From Poseidonia sp049617635 (lineage in GTDB: Archaea > Thermoplasmatota > Poseidoniia > Poseidoniales > Poseidoniaceae), in the NCBI GenBank assembly GCA_049617635.1, contig JBMZJQ010000001.1, forward strand, positions 1 through 64,000: 64,000 nucleotides of DNA. Direction: 5' to 3'. This document shows positions 27,762-35,908 of the stretch, piece after piece. Numbering within the stretch: position 1 is the stretch's first letter; the number at the start of each line of letters is the position of its first letter. The notes under the pieces were generated by a model. It saw only the letters and a list, made by a program, of their open reading frames with translations, was not told the DNA's origin and did not search any database. A program made the position numbers and the translations under genes.

Positions 27762-28193
27762 TCAGAACAGCGAGAAGCCTCGCCCAACGATGCTTGTGAT
27801 CAACACAACAGCAGCGAGCATGAAGGCAATGCGAATGCCGACGTGCTGCCCTTGTTCTTCTTGCGCTTCTCGCACAAAGGCATAGCCAAGCATGGTCAAC
27901 GCACCGGTCTGGAGAACGGCACTCATGGCGCCGAAGAGGGAGATTTGGAACATGTAACTGTCCACATCGTCTGCGTACTCTTCGGCTTCCTTGGTGTCGG
28001 TCATGTCGTAATCGGCCGTATCAGGCATCGAAGAGGCGAATGGAAGTTCACTGAAGGCTGCGGAAAACACCAACAACGCAAGGCCAATCATCAACCATTT
28101 CTGAAAGGTGTAGATGTTGCCTTTCAACATGCCTGAGGCAGGAGGCTGGTAGGGTGAAGCGGCAGCAGGTGCAGGCGGTAGCGGAGGTTGCAT
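27762..28193 (-). CDS. Small membrane protein with Pro/Ala-rich N-terminus
   Basis: 143 residues from the ATG at 28193. A Pro/Ala-rich cytoplasmic-like lead (MQPPLPPAPAAASPYQPPA) is followed by a helix (about 30-50), an acidic loop (TADYDMTDTKEAEEYADDVD) and two further helices (about 82-105 and 117-137). GATACTC-like sequence about 26 bp upstream could be a TATA element. It lies downstream of the archaellum genes on the same strand, 44 bp from flaJ, but its own promoter makes membership uncertain. Confidence 0.6.
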   Translation of the reverse strand: MQPPLPPAPAAASPYQPPASGMLKGNIYTFQKWLMIGLALLVFSAAFSELPFASSMPDTADYDMTDTKEAEEYADDVDSYMFQISLFGAMSAVLQTGALTMLGYAFVREAQEEQGQHVGIRIAFMLAAVVLITSIVGRGFSLF

Positions 28194-28237
28194 TGAACGG
28201 AAGAAGAACAAAACGGAGTATCAATGTTCCCGAATCG

Positions 28238-30040
28238 TCATACGCTGAAGATACTGCTCGCACTTTCCAACAAGACGGCCGTGATCAATGAGGCTATGCC
28301 GGCCACCCAAGTGAGTTGAATCATCTGCCCGATGGCGCTTGTTCGTGTACCACCTCGAAGCCGAGTGGCGATGGAAGACACCGCCACGACCTGCATGATA
28401 ATGAGCAACGAGATGATGATTTTGAACATCCGGATGTTGTCGTCCACGGATGAGGCATCTTCCATGACCGGTAACGCAACACCGCCACCAAAGTCTGAAA
28501 GAGCACCGACATCGGTTCCCACCAGTCCAGTCGCCACCCCAGCGATAGCGTCACCCAACTGCAACACGATGGCCGTGGTGACGTTCAAGGAGGCAACGCT
28601 CGAAATCAACAACCCGAGCGCAACACCCCACATGGTGTTGGCTGACAGCGACCGACGGTTCCGTAGCGAAAGCAGGTTACCGACCGAACGGGACACCATT
28701 TCGGCGGTTTCTGCAGGTTTTCCAGAGGATTGTGAACCCTCGATGTAAATGCGAGTGTATCGAGAAATCACGGCCGAGTTCGTGTCGGCGGTGAAGTAAT
28801 CCCAGGCTCTGTCGGAGTCAATGCGGGTGGCCAACCGTTTTTCAAGGCGGTCAATGGAGTTGTCAAGCATACCGAAATCAATGCCACGAAGGGCTTTGAT
28901 GGTCGCAGAGGGTTCGGCTGAACGCGCCTGCGCCGTTCCACCCAGAGCACGAATGAAATCCGGATAGGTCTCGTCGCGGCGTTGAATCTGACCCTCTTCT
29001 CGGCGCACCAAGAAAGCAGGAACAAGCAAGGGTGAAAACGGAATGGCAATGAACAGCAGCCCGTATTTATCCCATTGGGACGTGATGGTGTCCCAAATCC
29101 AAATCAGCGTGAACACCGCCAAAACGAACAAGCCGGCGGTGATGGCCCCTGAAAGAAGCAAGGAACGACGGAAATTGATACGGAACGGTGTGTCCATTTG
29201 GTCCCTCGCAAAGGTCTGGTCCTTCGGAATTGTCGCCCGAAATGCGAACACTGCGCCGATTTGAATGAACATAAACAGAAGCGATGCGAGCAACAAAAAT
29301 CGCAAACGACTGGCGATTTCAATGGGTGTATCGTTGGCACTCCCGACCTCGAAAAGCACCAAATGAATGCCAGCGATCACCAAACCGAACAAGCCGGCGG
29401 TCACCAGCGAGACGTAAATCTCCTTGAGTGTATCCACCGACTCAAGGCGTGTGTCGTACAGCGTGTTGTACTGCTCAGCAATCGTTTCCTGCTCTGAGCG
29501 CATGAATTCGTCGATGGGTTGACCCGCTTCGATGGAGAACGCCATTCGGTCAAGGAAGTCCGACCACAGCGGTGAAGGGCTCTGATGAGCGACGATACGG
29601 GCGGCTTCGGGAAGGGAAGTGTGCCATTTTTCGACCAAGGTCTCGATGCGTTGCACTTCCGAGGCCAACTCACCGTAATCTCGCATTTGTTTGAGAATAT
29701 CAAAAATGGATTGGGCGCCCACTTCACCGATGGAAAGAATCCCCATACGCGTAATGAACATGTGCATCTCGGCTTCGATGAGGGTAGCTGAGCGTTGAAC
29801 TTCGAGCACCGGGTACGCCACGGCCGCCACCAAGGACATGGCGGTGAGCATAATGACGAACAGTACACCGGTAAAACCGGCGAACAAGGCGCCTTCACCC
29901 AACCCTCCGGTGAGGAACACCAAGACGATGGCCGTCAGAAACGTCACGGCGACGATGGGCGCCACGTAGATGGCGAGGAAACGCCCGACGGGCATTTCAA
30001 GACGTCGAAGGGCAATGTGCCAAATTGGCATGCGCTCCAT
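28238..30040 (-). CDS. flaJ: Archaellum/type IV pilus assembly membrane protein FlaJ (ArlJ)
   Basis: A 600-residue polytopic membrane protein of the TadC/GspF/FlaJ family, the platform on which the FlaI ATPase works. Hydrophobic segments occur near the N-terminus (about 18-75), in the middle (about 210-290 and 315-370) and at the C-terminus (about 475-600). They surround two cytoplasmic helical domains; the first contains MGILSIGEVGAQSIFDILK, and the second FIRALGGTAQARSAEPSATIKALRG, the typical T2SF-like phrase. Length suits FlaJ. It is the last gene of the archaellum set, 12 bp after flaI. Confidence 0.9.
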   Translation of the reverse strand: MERMPIWHIALRRLEMPVGRFLAIYVAPIVAVTFLTAIVLVFLTGGLGEGALFAGFTGVLFVIMLTAMSLVAAVAYPVLEVQRSATLIEAEMHMFITRMGILSIGEVGAQSIFDILKQMRDYGELASEVQRIETLVEKWHTSLPEAARIVAHQSPSPLWSDFLDRMAFSIEAGQPIDEFMRSEQETIAEQYNTLYDTRLESVDTLKEIYVSLVTAGLFGLVIAGIHLVLFEVGSANDTPIEIASRLRFLLLASLLFMFIQIGAVFAFRATIPKDQTFARDQMDTPFRINFRRSLLLSGAITAGLFVLAVFTLIWIWDTITSQWDKYGLLFIAIPFSPLLVPAFLVRREEGQIQRRDETYPDFIRALGGTAQARSAEPSATIKALRGIDFGMLDNSIDRLEKRLATRIDSDRAWDYFTADTNSAVISRYTRIYIEGSQSSGKPAETAEMVSRSVGNLLSLRNRRSLSANTMWGVALGLLISSVASLNVTTAIVLQLGDAIAGVATGLVGTDVGALSDFGGGVALPVMEDASSVDDNIRMFKIIISLLIIMQVVAVSSIATRLRGGTRTSAIGQMIQLTWVAGIASLITAVLLESASSIFSV

Positions 30041-30052
30041 GTCTCATCATCC

Positions 30053-31768
30053 TCACTTGTGATTGACCCCAACCCACGTGTCGATGGCGCGGTCGAAATG
30101 CTCCCAACCGTTGGAGTAATACAAGCCCAGGAGGTCAAAGACATCGTCGTAATGCGTGAGGTCGCGGTCGGCCATGCGCTGAATAGCAGCCGCCCGGCGA
30201 AGCATTTCATCGTAGATGTCACGCTTGTTGGCAAACCCTGCCATGGCGGCGATCTTGTTCTCGAGGAGATGCGACTGGAACATACCGCGGAAGTAGTGCT
30301 TGTCTTTCACCGGGTCCCACTCAAACATACCACGGGTCAACACACCGTCGCTGTGCTTGTTGTACCCAATCACCTCATCAATTCCGGTGATACGACGAGC
30401 GATACCGCCGCCGGGTGCCTCGACGACTTCTTGGAAAATCGCAAAGTTGAGGTTGTCGAAGAAACGGATGGGGACGTTGATTGGGTCGCCGGTGAAACGC
30501 TGAATCATCTTGACGATGGACGATGCGTGGAAGGTGGCAATGACCGGGTGACCGGTTTGCATAGCTTGGAACGCCGTGGCACCCTCAACACCACGGATTT
30601 CACCGATGATGATGTAGCGAGGGCGGCTTCGCAACGCTGCCTTGAGTAGGTCAAACATTTCCACTCTCGAATCTTCGTTCTTGGCATCACGGGTGACCAG
30701 ACGCTGCCAAATCTTGTGGCGCACCTTCACTTCAGGTGTGTCCTCTGCCGAGTAAATCTTGACGTTGTGGTCGATGAACGGCAAAATAGCATTCAGCGTG
30801 GTGGTCTTTCCGGAGGCCGTTTCTCCGGACACGAGAACGGACATGCCGTATTCGAGACATATCCAGATGTAGGCCGCTTGTTGGGCCGACATCGTCCCCC
30901 ACTGGATGAGTTGAATCACCGAAATCGTTTCTTCGGCGAACTTACGGATGGTGAACGAAGGTCCGAGCATGGACACGTCGTCGGAGAAGATGATGTTGAT
31001 ACGGGAACCGTCAAGCAGCACACCGTCGATGATGGGTTTGTTGTCCGAGACTGGTCGACCGATACGCTCGGACATGGCTCGAAGGTAACGAGAGAGCAAT
31101 TCCCGTTCCCTGAAACGGATGTTCGAGGTGACCATCCCAAACACCTTGTGGTCCATGTGGATGTGTTTGAGGCCAACCGAGTGAATATCTTCCAACATTT
31201 CGTCAGAAAGCAAGGGTTCGAGAGGCCCGTTTCGAATAAGGTCACGAATCACAACGTAGGTGAGGCGCTCTCGTTGGGCCTGCGTGACCGTCAAGCGTTT
31301 GTCGTCCATTCCAACCAACTCCCACATACGACCTTGACGGCGAACGAGGTTGTTGGCTTCAGAATCGAGGATGGTGTAGCGCTCAATCATTTGTTGAAGG
31401 ATGTTCTCAAATTCGGTGTCGGTGGTGAAGGAAGGAGCGGTTGGTGCCTCTTGAAGCAGGGTCTCAACGAGTTCACGTCGGATGTTTTCTTCCTCTTCGG
31501 TCAATTGCGGTTCAAGACCGAACCAGAGGACGGTCCCTCCACCGTCCTCGTCGGCAGGTGGTTCGTAGATATGGACAAAGATGGGTTCTCGAGTGACATA
31601 AATCAGGTTCAGAGGCCGTTGTTTCTTGGCGTCTCGGTCAAGTGGGCCGTAGTAGATGGGGCGAGAGCCGTAACGCATCTCGAAATCCCGCACCCATTCG
31701 GCGACGTGGGGATAAGCAGCCATGACGCCGTTGAGGTCGCCTTTCGCAAATCGGGGTTCGTCGCTCAT
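30053..31768 (-). CDS. flaI: Archaellum motor/assembly ATPase FlaI (ArlI)
   Basis: 571 residues, secretion-superfamily ATPase that powers archaellin assembly and rotation. Motifs: Walker A SGETASGKTTT (about 314-324), Asp box with EDTPEVKV (about 340), Walker B PRYIIIGEIRG (about 384-394) and the His box QTGHPVIATFHASS (about 403-416). An N-terminal extension of about 150 residues precedes the all-alpha and PAS-like parts (SVGLKHIHMDHKVFG). The gene lies between flaH and flaJ with 13- and 12-bp gaps, the standard archaellum order. Confidence 0.95.
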   Translation of the reverse strand: MSDEPRFAKGDLNGVMAAYPHVAEWVRDFEMRYGSRPIYYGPLDRDAKKQRPLNLIYVTREPIFVHIYEPPADEDGGGTVLWFGLEPQLTEEEENIRRELVETLLQEAPTAPSFTTDTEFENILQQMIERYTILDSEANNLVRRQGRMWELVGMDDKRLTVTQAQRERLTYVVIRDLIRNGPLEPLLSDEMLEDIHSVGLKHIHMDHKVFGMVTSNIRFRERELLSRYLRAMSERIGRPVSDNKPIIDGVLLDGSRINIIFSDDVSMLGPSFTIRKFAEETISVIQLIQWGTMSAQQAAYIWICLEYGMSVLVSGETASGKTTTLNAILPFIDHNVKIYSAEDTPEVKVRHKIWQRLVTRDAKNEDSRVEMFDLLKAALRSRPRYIIIGEIRGVEGATAFQAMQTGHPVIATFHASSIVKMIQRFTGDPINVPIRFFDNLNFAIFQEVVEAPGGGIARRITGIDEVIGYNKHSDGVLTRGMFEWDPVKDKHYFRGMFQSHLLENKIAAMAGFANKRDIYDEMLRRAAAIQRMADRDLTHYDDVFDLLGLYYSNGWEHFDRAIDTWVGVNHK

Positions 31769-31781
31769 CCATCTCCCCTCC

Positions 31782-32507
31782 TCAGCTCACCGCCGTGATG
31801 TCGACGATGAAGCCCATGCCGGGCTCAACACGCCAACCGATGGACGATTGAATAGGTCCAGCAGCACGCAGGTAGCGTGTGACGATCATCGATCGCTTGA
31901 GGTCACCGCCGATCAGCGTCGTGGAGAGGTCCAACACCACTTCTGCTCCAGAACGGAGCAGGTGGAGCAACTTGGCATCCATCTCGTCGGCGTCAACGGT
32001 GAGCATCAACGTGCGTCCTGTGGAAGCGATTTTCCGCATGCGTTGAACCAATTCGAAACGCTCGGTTTCGGTGGTGTTCTCTGGCATCAAGGAACTGGCA
32101 GAATCGATCACAACGATGTCGGCGTGCTCAATGGCTTCGCTTTCAAGCACCTCGTTGAGGCCGACATCAGCGATGGGTTCAGCGATGGTTCCAAAGCGTG
32201 AAAACACCATTAACGCACCGCTGGCGAGGGCTTTTGTTACGCCGTATCCGATGGATTCCATCTGTTCAATCCAACCACGTGTCGTCAGTTCGGTCGTGAT
32301 GACCAAGACCTTCACGCCGTTTTCAAGAAGACCGTGCACGAAGCGTTGGCTGACGAGGGATTTTCCTGCACCCACCGGGCCTTGCAGCACGGCAAGACTC
32401 CGATTCGGTATCCGAAGGCCGAGGGAATCGGCCAGACTATCGGTTTCAACCTCGTAGGGGAAGCCGTCTTCCACCGGCGTGGGGTTTTCGCCCAAGGCAT
32501 CAATCAT
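31782..32507 (-). CDS. flaH: Archaellum accessory ATP-binding protein FlaH (ArlH)
   Basis: 241 residues from the ATG at 32507, which overlaps the FlaG stop by 8 bp; a longer frame to 32552 is unlikely. RecA/KaiC-like fold: Walker A LQGPVGAGKSLVSQRF (about 40-56), Walker B HADIVVIDSASS (about 127-138), and a C-terminal GGDLKRSMIVTRYLRAAG typical of KaiC-like FlaH. FlaH binds ATP without efficient hydrolysis and forms a ring that works with FlaI in the archaellum motor. Confidence 0.92.
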   Translation of the reverse strand: MIDALGENPTPVEDGFPYEVETDSLADSLGLRIPNRSLAVLQGPVGAGKSLVSQRFVHGLLENGVKVLVITTELTTRGWIEQMESIGYGVTKALASGALMVFSRFGTIAEPIADVGLNEVLESEAIEHADIVVIDSASSLMPENTTETERFELVQRMRKIASTGRTLMLTVDADEMDAKLLHLLRSGAEVVLDLSTTLIGGDLKRSMIVTRYLRAAGPIQSSIGWRVEPGMGFIVDITAVS

Positions 32508-32988
32508 GCAATCGAACCTCCAAACTGATGGATGTTGAACCACGGTATCCACTGGTGACCTCAGACGAAACCGCCACGGTCAACGCAATATCGTCACCGG
32601 ACGAGTACGACCAGGTTCCGGAGTCAACCGTGACCTCGAGCAGGCGCGTGTCGTCCCATTCCGTTCCGGTGGGAACAAGCGTATCGACGATGGAACCGGT
32701 CACAGACTCGCCATCAACGATGACCACGAGCGTGGAAGGGTCGAGCAGGTTCTCACCGATGTTCTGCAAATAGAACGTGATCTCCTGGTTGGTCGTGTCC
32801 AAATCCACCATCATCGGGTCGCCAGCAAAGGCCACACCTGTCGCCTGTTCAGCTTGGAGAGCGGCCACGTTGACCGTGCTGCTCTGCGCCATTTGGCCCC
32901 ACTGATTGATCAGAAGGATACTGACGCTTCCCGACACCAAGAGGGCTGTGACCAGCATGATGAACGAGGATGAGCCGCCGTCTGCCAT
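32500..32988 (-). CDS. flaG: Archaellum stator-type protein FlaG (ArlG)
   Basis: 162 residues: an N-terminal membrane helix (SSFIMLVTALLVSGSVSILLI, about 7-27) then a beta-sandwich exterior domain (EITFYLQNIGENLLDPSTLVVIVDG). FlaG and FlaF form a complex in the outer space that anchors the motor to the S-layer. Assignment rests on fold plan and position between flaF and flaH, since these proteins vary in sequence. Gap to flaF is 9 bp; overlap with flaH is 8 bp. Confidence 0.85.
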   Translation of the reverse strand: MADGGSSSFIMLVTALLVSGSVSILLINQWGQMAQSSTVNVAALQAEQATGVAFAGDPMMVDLDTTNQEITFYLQNIGENLLDPSTLVVIVDGESVTGSIVDTLVPTGTEWDDTRLLEVTVDSGTWSYSSGDDIALTVAVSSEVTSGYRGSTSISLEVRLHD

Positions 32989-32997
32989 GGTATCACC

Positions 32998-33657
32998 TCA
33001 TGCAAGGGGGAGTCCGACTGTTTGTCCGAGAACCGTCAGAGCGATTCGTTCGTACGAGGACGCTCCGTCTTCGGGCCACTCCACGACGATGGTTTCGCCG
33101 GGGTACCAGTTCGTGCTGTTGATCGTGGGGGTGTAGGCTGATGCAAGGTTGGTCGGTGCAGGACCGCTTGAACCGTCAAGGAAAATCCATCCATCTGCCA
33201 AACCAACCGTGGTCGAACCCACGTTGGTCATGTTGGCGTAGATGAAGTTGCCAATGTCGACGGTGAAAGTGGCCCCTGATGCTGACCCGGGTTGCCCGGT
33301 GGGGTCGACAATCACGGTGGGAGCCGAGGAATAATTACCGCGAATGGTGATGTACACGGTTTCAATTCCTCCAGAAGCGTCCACGGTGAATCCACCGAGG
33401 AAGCCTCCCGTTCCACCCGATGTGGTCAACGTCCCGTTCAGATAGCCGCTGCCGTTGCTGGCAACGGTGACGGACAGCACAGCGCCTTCCCACAGGGTCG
33501 CATCGTCAATTCGGATTTCAGGCGTAGCGTCGGCGGCCTCTTCGATGATCTCGAGACTGGCATCCAAGCGGTCGTCAAGTGTTTGGATTGCAATCGCAAA
33601 CACCAACAACAGCGACGTGCCAATCACGAGAGCACCAATACCAACCGACGCACCCAT
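32998..33657 (-). CDS. flaF: Archaellum stator-type protein FlaF (ArlF)
   Basis: 219 residues. The archaellin-like N-terminus MGASVGIGALVIGTSLLLVFAIA forms the membrane helix and is followed by QTLDDRLDASLEII. The exterior domain is beta-rich, with an internal Gly/Ser/Thr-rich insert (about 65-130, SGGTGGFLGGF) and the FlaF/G-like phrase GNFIYANMTNVGSTTVGLADGWIFLDG. It ends near WPEDGASSYERIALTVLG. The insert makes it longer than typical FlaF (about 130-170). It pairs with FlaG. Confidence 0.82.
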   Translation of the reverse strand: MGASVGIGALVIGTSLLLVFAIAIQTLDDRLDASLEIIEEAADATPEIRIDDATLWEGAVLSVTVASNGSGYLNGTLTTSGGTGGFLGGFTVDASGGIETVYITIRGNYSSAPTVIVDPTGQPGSASGATFTVDIGNFIYANMTNVGSTTVGLADGWIFLDGSSGPAPTNLASAYTPTINSTNWYPGETIVVEWPEDGASSYERIALTVLGQTVGLPLA

Positions 33658-33660
33658 CCA

Positions 33661-34512
33661 TCATTCCTCCGATGTGCCTTGCCCTGCTCGCCAAGAGGCG
33701 ACCATGGCCGAAAACAACAACAACTGACGGTGTGGCAGGTGATCCAACAAAGCGGAATCTGCGTCCCCTGGTTCAGCGAGCTGGACGATGGCCAACACGT
33801 TGGATCCTTCGGGTTCCGTCAGCATGCCTGAATCGATGGCCTTCTGCGTAAAACTCACCGCCGCCATGCCCGACATGTGGTCGAGCAAGAGGGCAGCAAC
33901 CGCAGGTGCACCGGCAGAACCGCTGGCGTTCCCTGCCAATCCCAGCGTGTGGGGATTGGACAAGAAGGGGTTGGCGGCCAAGGCTTGCGCTTCGTACAAT
34001 TCGACGAGGCGCCCTTGGTCGTCTTCCATCATCCGGGCCGTTCCGCTGACATTCAACACTTCGCCGCTTGCCGAGATGATTCGTTCACCGGCAAAGCCGG
34101 TGTCGTCATCGTCCTCGTCTTCGGCAGCATCGTCCTCATTGACACTTGCAGCGGCCGCGGGGGCCTCTTCCAAGCGAATTTCGACCATGCGGAGGACATC
34201 CTCCACCATGTCAAGACGACTGCTGATGAGCCGTTCAAGACCCGAAGTGTCGACGGTTGCCGTGCCAACAGGCTGCGGTACACTCGGTGGAGCGAGACTC
34301 GCTGCGACGTTGGGCACGCTTTGCTGGCTGTTGATCCGAGCCTTGGTGGGCCCCGGCGAGATGGTCCAAGCATCCTCTTCCGTGAGCATCCCTTGTTCAG
34401 GGAACGGCACCTGTTCGATTGCCACGTTGGACAAAATCTTCAGGCGCTCTTCGCTCAGGGACTGGTCTGCGCTTTTGCCTTCTCCCGAGTTTCCAGTAAA
34501 TGGCCAAACCAT
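33661..34512 (-). CDS. Archaellum-cluster protein in the FlaC/D/E position
   Basis: 283 residues, soluble, no signal peptide. After MVWPFTGNSGEGKSADQSLSEERLKILSN there is a low-complexity segment, then a helical segment (about 90-120: LERLISSRLDMVEDVLRMVEIRLEE), an acidic run (about 130-142: NEDDAAEDEDDDDTG) and a C-terminal domain (about 185-283: FLSNPHTLGLAG...LLLDHMSGMAAVSFTQKAI). Position between archaellin and flaF is where FlaC/D/E cytoplasmic switch proteins lie in other euryarchaea. I do not recognise the FlaE domain with certainty, so it may be a divergent or replacement switch component. A strong GGAGG ribosome site precedes the ATG. Confidence 0.6.
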   Translation of the reverse strand: MVWPFTGNSGEGKSADQSLSEERLKILSNVAIEQVPFPEQGMLTEEDAWTISPGPTKARINSQQSVPNVAASLAPPSVPQPVGTATVDTSGLERLISSRLDMVEDVLRMVEIRLEEAPAAAASVNEDDAAEDEDDDDTGFAGERIISASGEVLNVSGTARMMEDDQGRLVELYEAQALAANPFLSNPHTLGLAGNASGSAGAPAVAALLLDHMSGMAAVSFTQKAIDSGMLTEPEGSNVLAIVQLAEPGDADSALLDHLPHRQLLLFSAMVASWRAGQGTSEE

Positions 34513-34528
34513 TTCAGAACCTCCTTCT

Positions 34529-34550
34529 GAGAATCCAAGGAAGGATTCTC
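34529..34550 (-). promoter_or_regulatory. Hairpin between archaellin and downstream archaellum genes
   Basis: GAGAATCC and GGATTCTC form a perfect 8-bp stem with a 6-nt loop, between the archaellin stop (34559) and the ribosome site of the next gene. No T-run follows, so it may be a processing or mRNA-stabilising element, or a weak attenuator keeping archaellin mRNA more abundant than motor mRNA. Confidence 0.5.
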
Positions 34551-34558
34551 AAAAGTGA

Positions 34559-35188
34559 TCAGACCACAACTGCGCCACGGCTTGCATCGTTGACCTTCAG
34601 GACGTCGTAGGTTGAACCGCCACCAACAACGTGAACGTAGAGCGTACCCTTGATGTTCTCGTTGAACATGTGGTCGGGAGCACAATCGTTGTTGGCGTTG
34701 TCGTCAATGTCGAGGGAAACACGGTACGAAATACCTGCTTCCACGGTGGAGACAGCGGTGGGCGTGGCAGATGCATCATCGAGAGCAAAGACAATGCTCG
34801 CTGGTGTAGCAGCGCCGTCGGTGAAGTCACCGGCCAAGCGGTCGGTGGTAGCAACACCAGCACCGCCACCGTCAGGGTCTTCGCAGAAGACCTGCCAGAG
34901 GATGCCGTCCACAGCGGTGTCGTCGGAACCGGCTGCCAATCGGAAGTACATCACGATCGATTCAGAAGGTTCGTCAACGAACACGTTGAGAATCTGAATC
35001 TTTCCAGACATCTCGTCCGTCGTGTCGTCACCGGTCGATTGGGCGTTCTGTTGCAACTTTTCAGCGGTTTGAATGATCACCGCTGCAGCCACGGCGGCCA
35101 CAAGGATCAGGGCAATGAACACAATCATTGCACCGATACCGATGGCTGCCAGTTTGTCGTTTTCCATGTGTGTGTTATTCTTCTTCAT
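34559..35188 (-). CDS. flaB: Archaellin (major filament protein), copy 1
   Basis: 209 residues from the ATG at 35188 (GAGGTGA six bases upstream; a GTG at 35197 is less likely). A short charged leader (MKKNNTHMENDKLAA) precedes the class III signal core IGIGAMIVFIALILVAAVAAA, the hallmark of archaellins. Prepilin peptidase would cleave just before this helix. The remaining residues (about 45-209) form the beta-rich outer domain, with an acidic composition. It lies 10 bp downstream of archaellin copy 2 and shares its N-terminal helix almost exactly. Confidence 0.92.
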   Translation of the reverse strand: MKKNNTHMENDKLAAIGIGAMIVFIALILVAAVAAAVIIQTAEKLQQNAQSTGDDTTDEMSGKIQILNVFVDEPSESIVMYFRLAAGSDDTAVDGILWQVFCEDPDGGGAGVATTDRLAGDFTDGAATPASIVFALDDASATPTAVSTVEAGISYRVSLDIDDNANNDCAPDHMFNENIKGTLYVHVVGGGSTYDVLKVNDASRGAVVV

Positions 35189-35198
35189 GTTGTTCACC

Positions 35199-35849
35199 TC
35201 AAACTACTGAGTCACCCACCGTGGGGGCGCTTCCGTATTGGAGTTCCTCGTACGTGCTACCGCCGCTGTCGACGGTAAAGAGAAGGATGTGGTCGGCGTT
35301 GGCCGTTGGGATGCACTCATCGATCTCCATCACCACGACGTACGTGGTGCCAGGATCAATGGTGATGACGGGGGTCGCCACGGTTTCACCGTTGCCGGTG
35401 TGTATTGTGGCCCCTGCCAATGTTCCTTGAGCGAACACCGTGGAATCGGCGTTAGTGCCGGTACCGCCAACGGCACCGTCGTCACCGAGACTCTCGCAGA
35501 TCACCGTGTAACCGATGTCGTCACCCTGTGTGGGCTGGGAGCCTGGCGCCAATTCAAACGTCACAAACAGTTCTGCTGCATCAGCATCACCGCCTGTGCC
35601 GCCCAGGGCGTTGTCAGCACCAAGGTCCAGTTCCTCAATGATGACGTTGAGGAGCGTCATCTTGGTAGACATCTGCTCTTGGGTGTCATCACCGCTGGCT
35701 TGTGCGTTTTGCTGCAACTTCTCGGCCGTCTGGATGATGACCGCTGCTGCAACCGCTGCAACGAGAATCAACGCAATGAACACAATCATTGCACCAATAC
35801 CAATGGCAGCGAGGTTATCGCTTTCTTCTTTCTTCATTTCTTGCTTCAT
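35199..35849 (-). CDS. flaB: Archaellin (filament protein), copy 2
   Basis: 216 residues. The leader MKQEMKKEESDNLAA is followed by IGIGAMIVFIALILVAAVAAA and IIQTAEKLQQNAQ, identical to copy 1 through the core helix, then a divergent beta-rich domain (about 50-216). Two archaellins in tandem commonly build the filament together or separate its hook-like part. GGTGA lies four bases before the ATG. An 8-nt A-tract and a GC hairpin lie in the 59-bp spacer upstream. Confidence 0.92.
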   Translation of the reverse strand: MKQEMKKEESDNLAAIGIGAMIVFIALILVAAVAAAVIIQTAEKLQQNAQASGDDTQEQMSTKMTLLNVIIEELDLGADNALGGTGGDADAAELFVTFELAPGSQPTQGDDIGYTVICESLGDDGAVGGTGTNADSTVFAQGTLAGATIHTGNGETVATPVITIDPGTTYVVVMEIDECIPTANADHILLFTVDSGGSTYEELQYGSAPTVGDSVV

Positions 35850-35866
35850 ATTATCACCATTTTGTG

Positions 35867-35893
35867 TTTTTTTTGCCTCCCGCTCCTTGCGGG
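35867..35893 (-). promoter_or_regulatory. GC hairpin and A-tract before the archaellin genes
   Basis: On the minus strand CCCGC-AAGGA-GCGGG (35893-35879) is followed by AGGC and eight A residues (35874-35867). The A-tract lies about 21 bp from the ATG at 35849. It could be an internal promoter or a 5'-stabilising structure for the archaellin mRNA. Neither is proven. Confidence 0.35.
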
Positions 35894-35908
35894 TGGAATT
35901 GGATGCGG

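Noticed and set aside
35867..35893. Terminator before archaellins
   Set aside because: On the transcribed strand the hairpin is followed by A residues, not T; it was recorded instead as a regulatory candidate.
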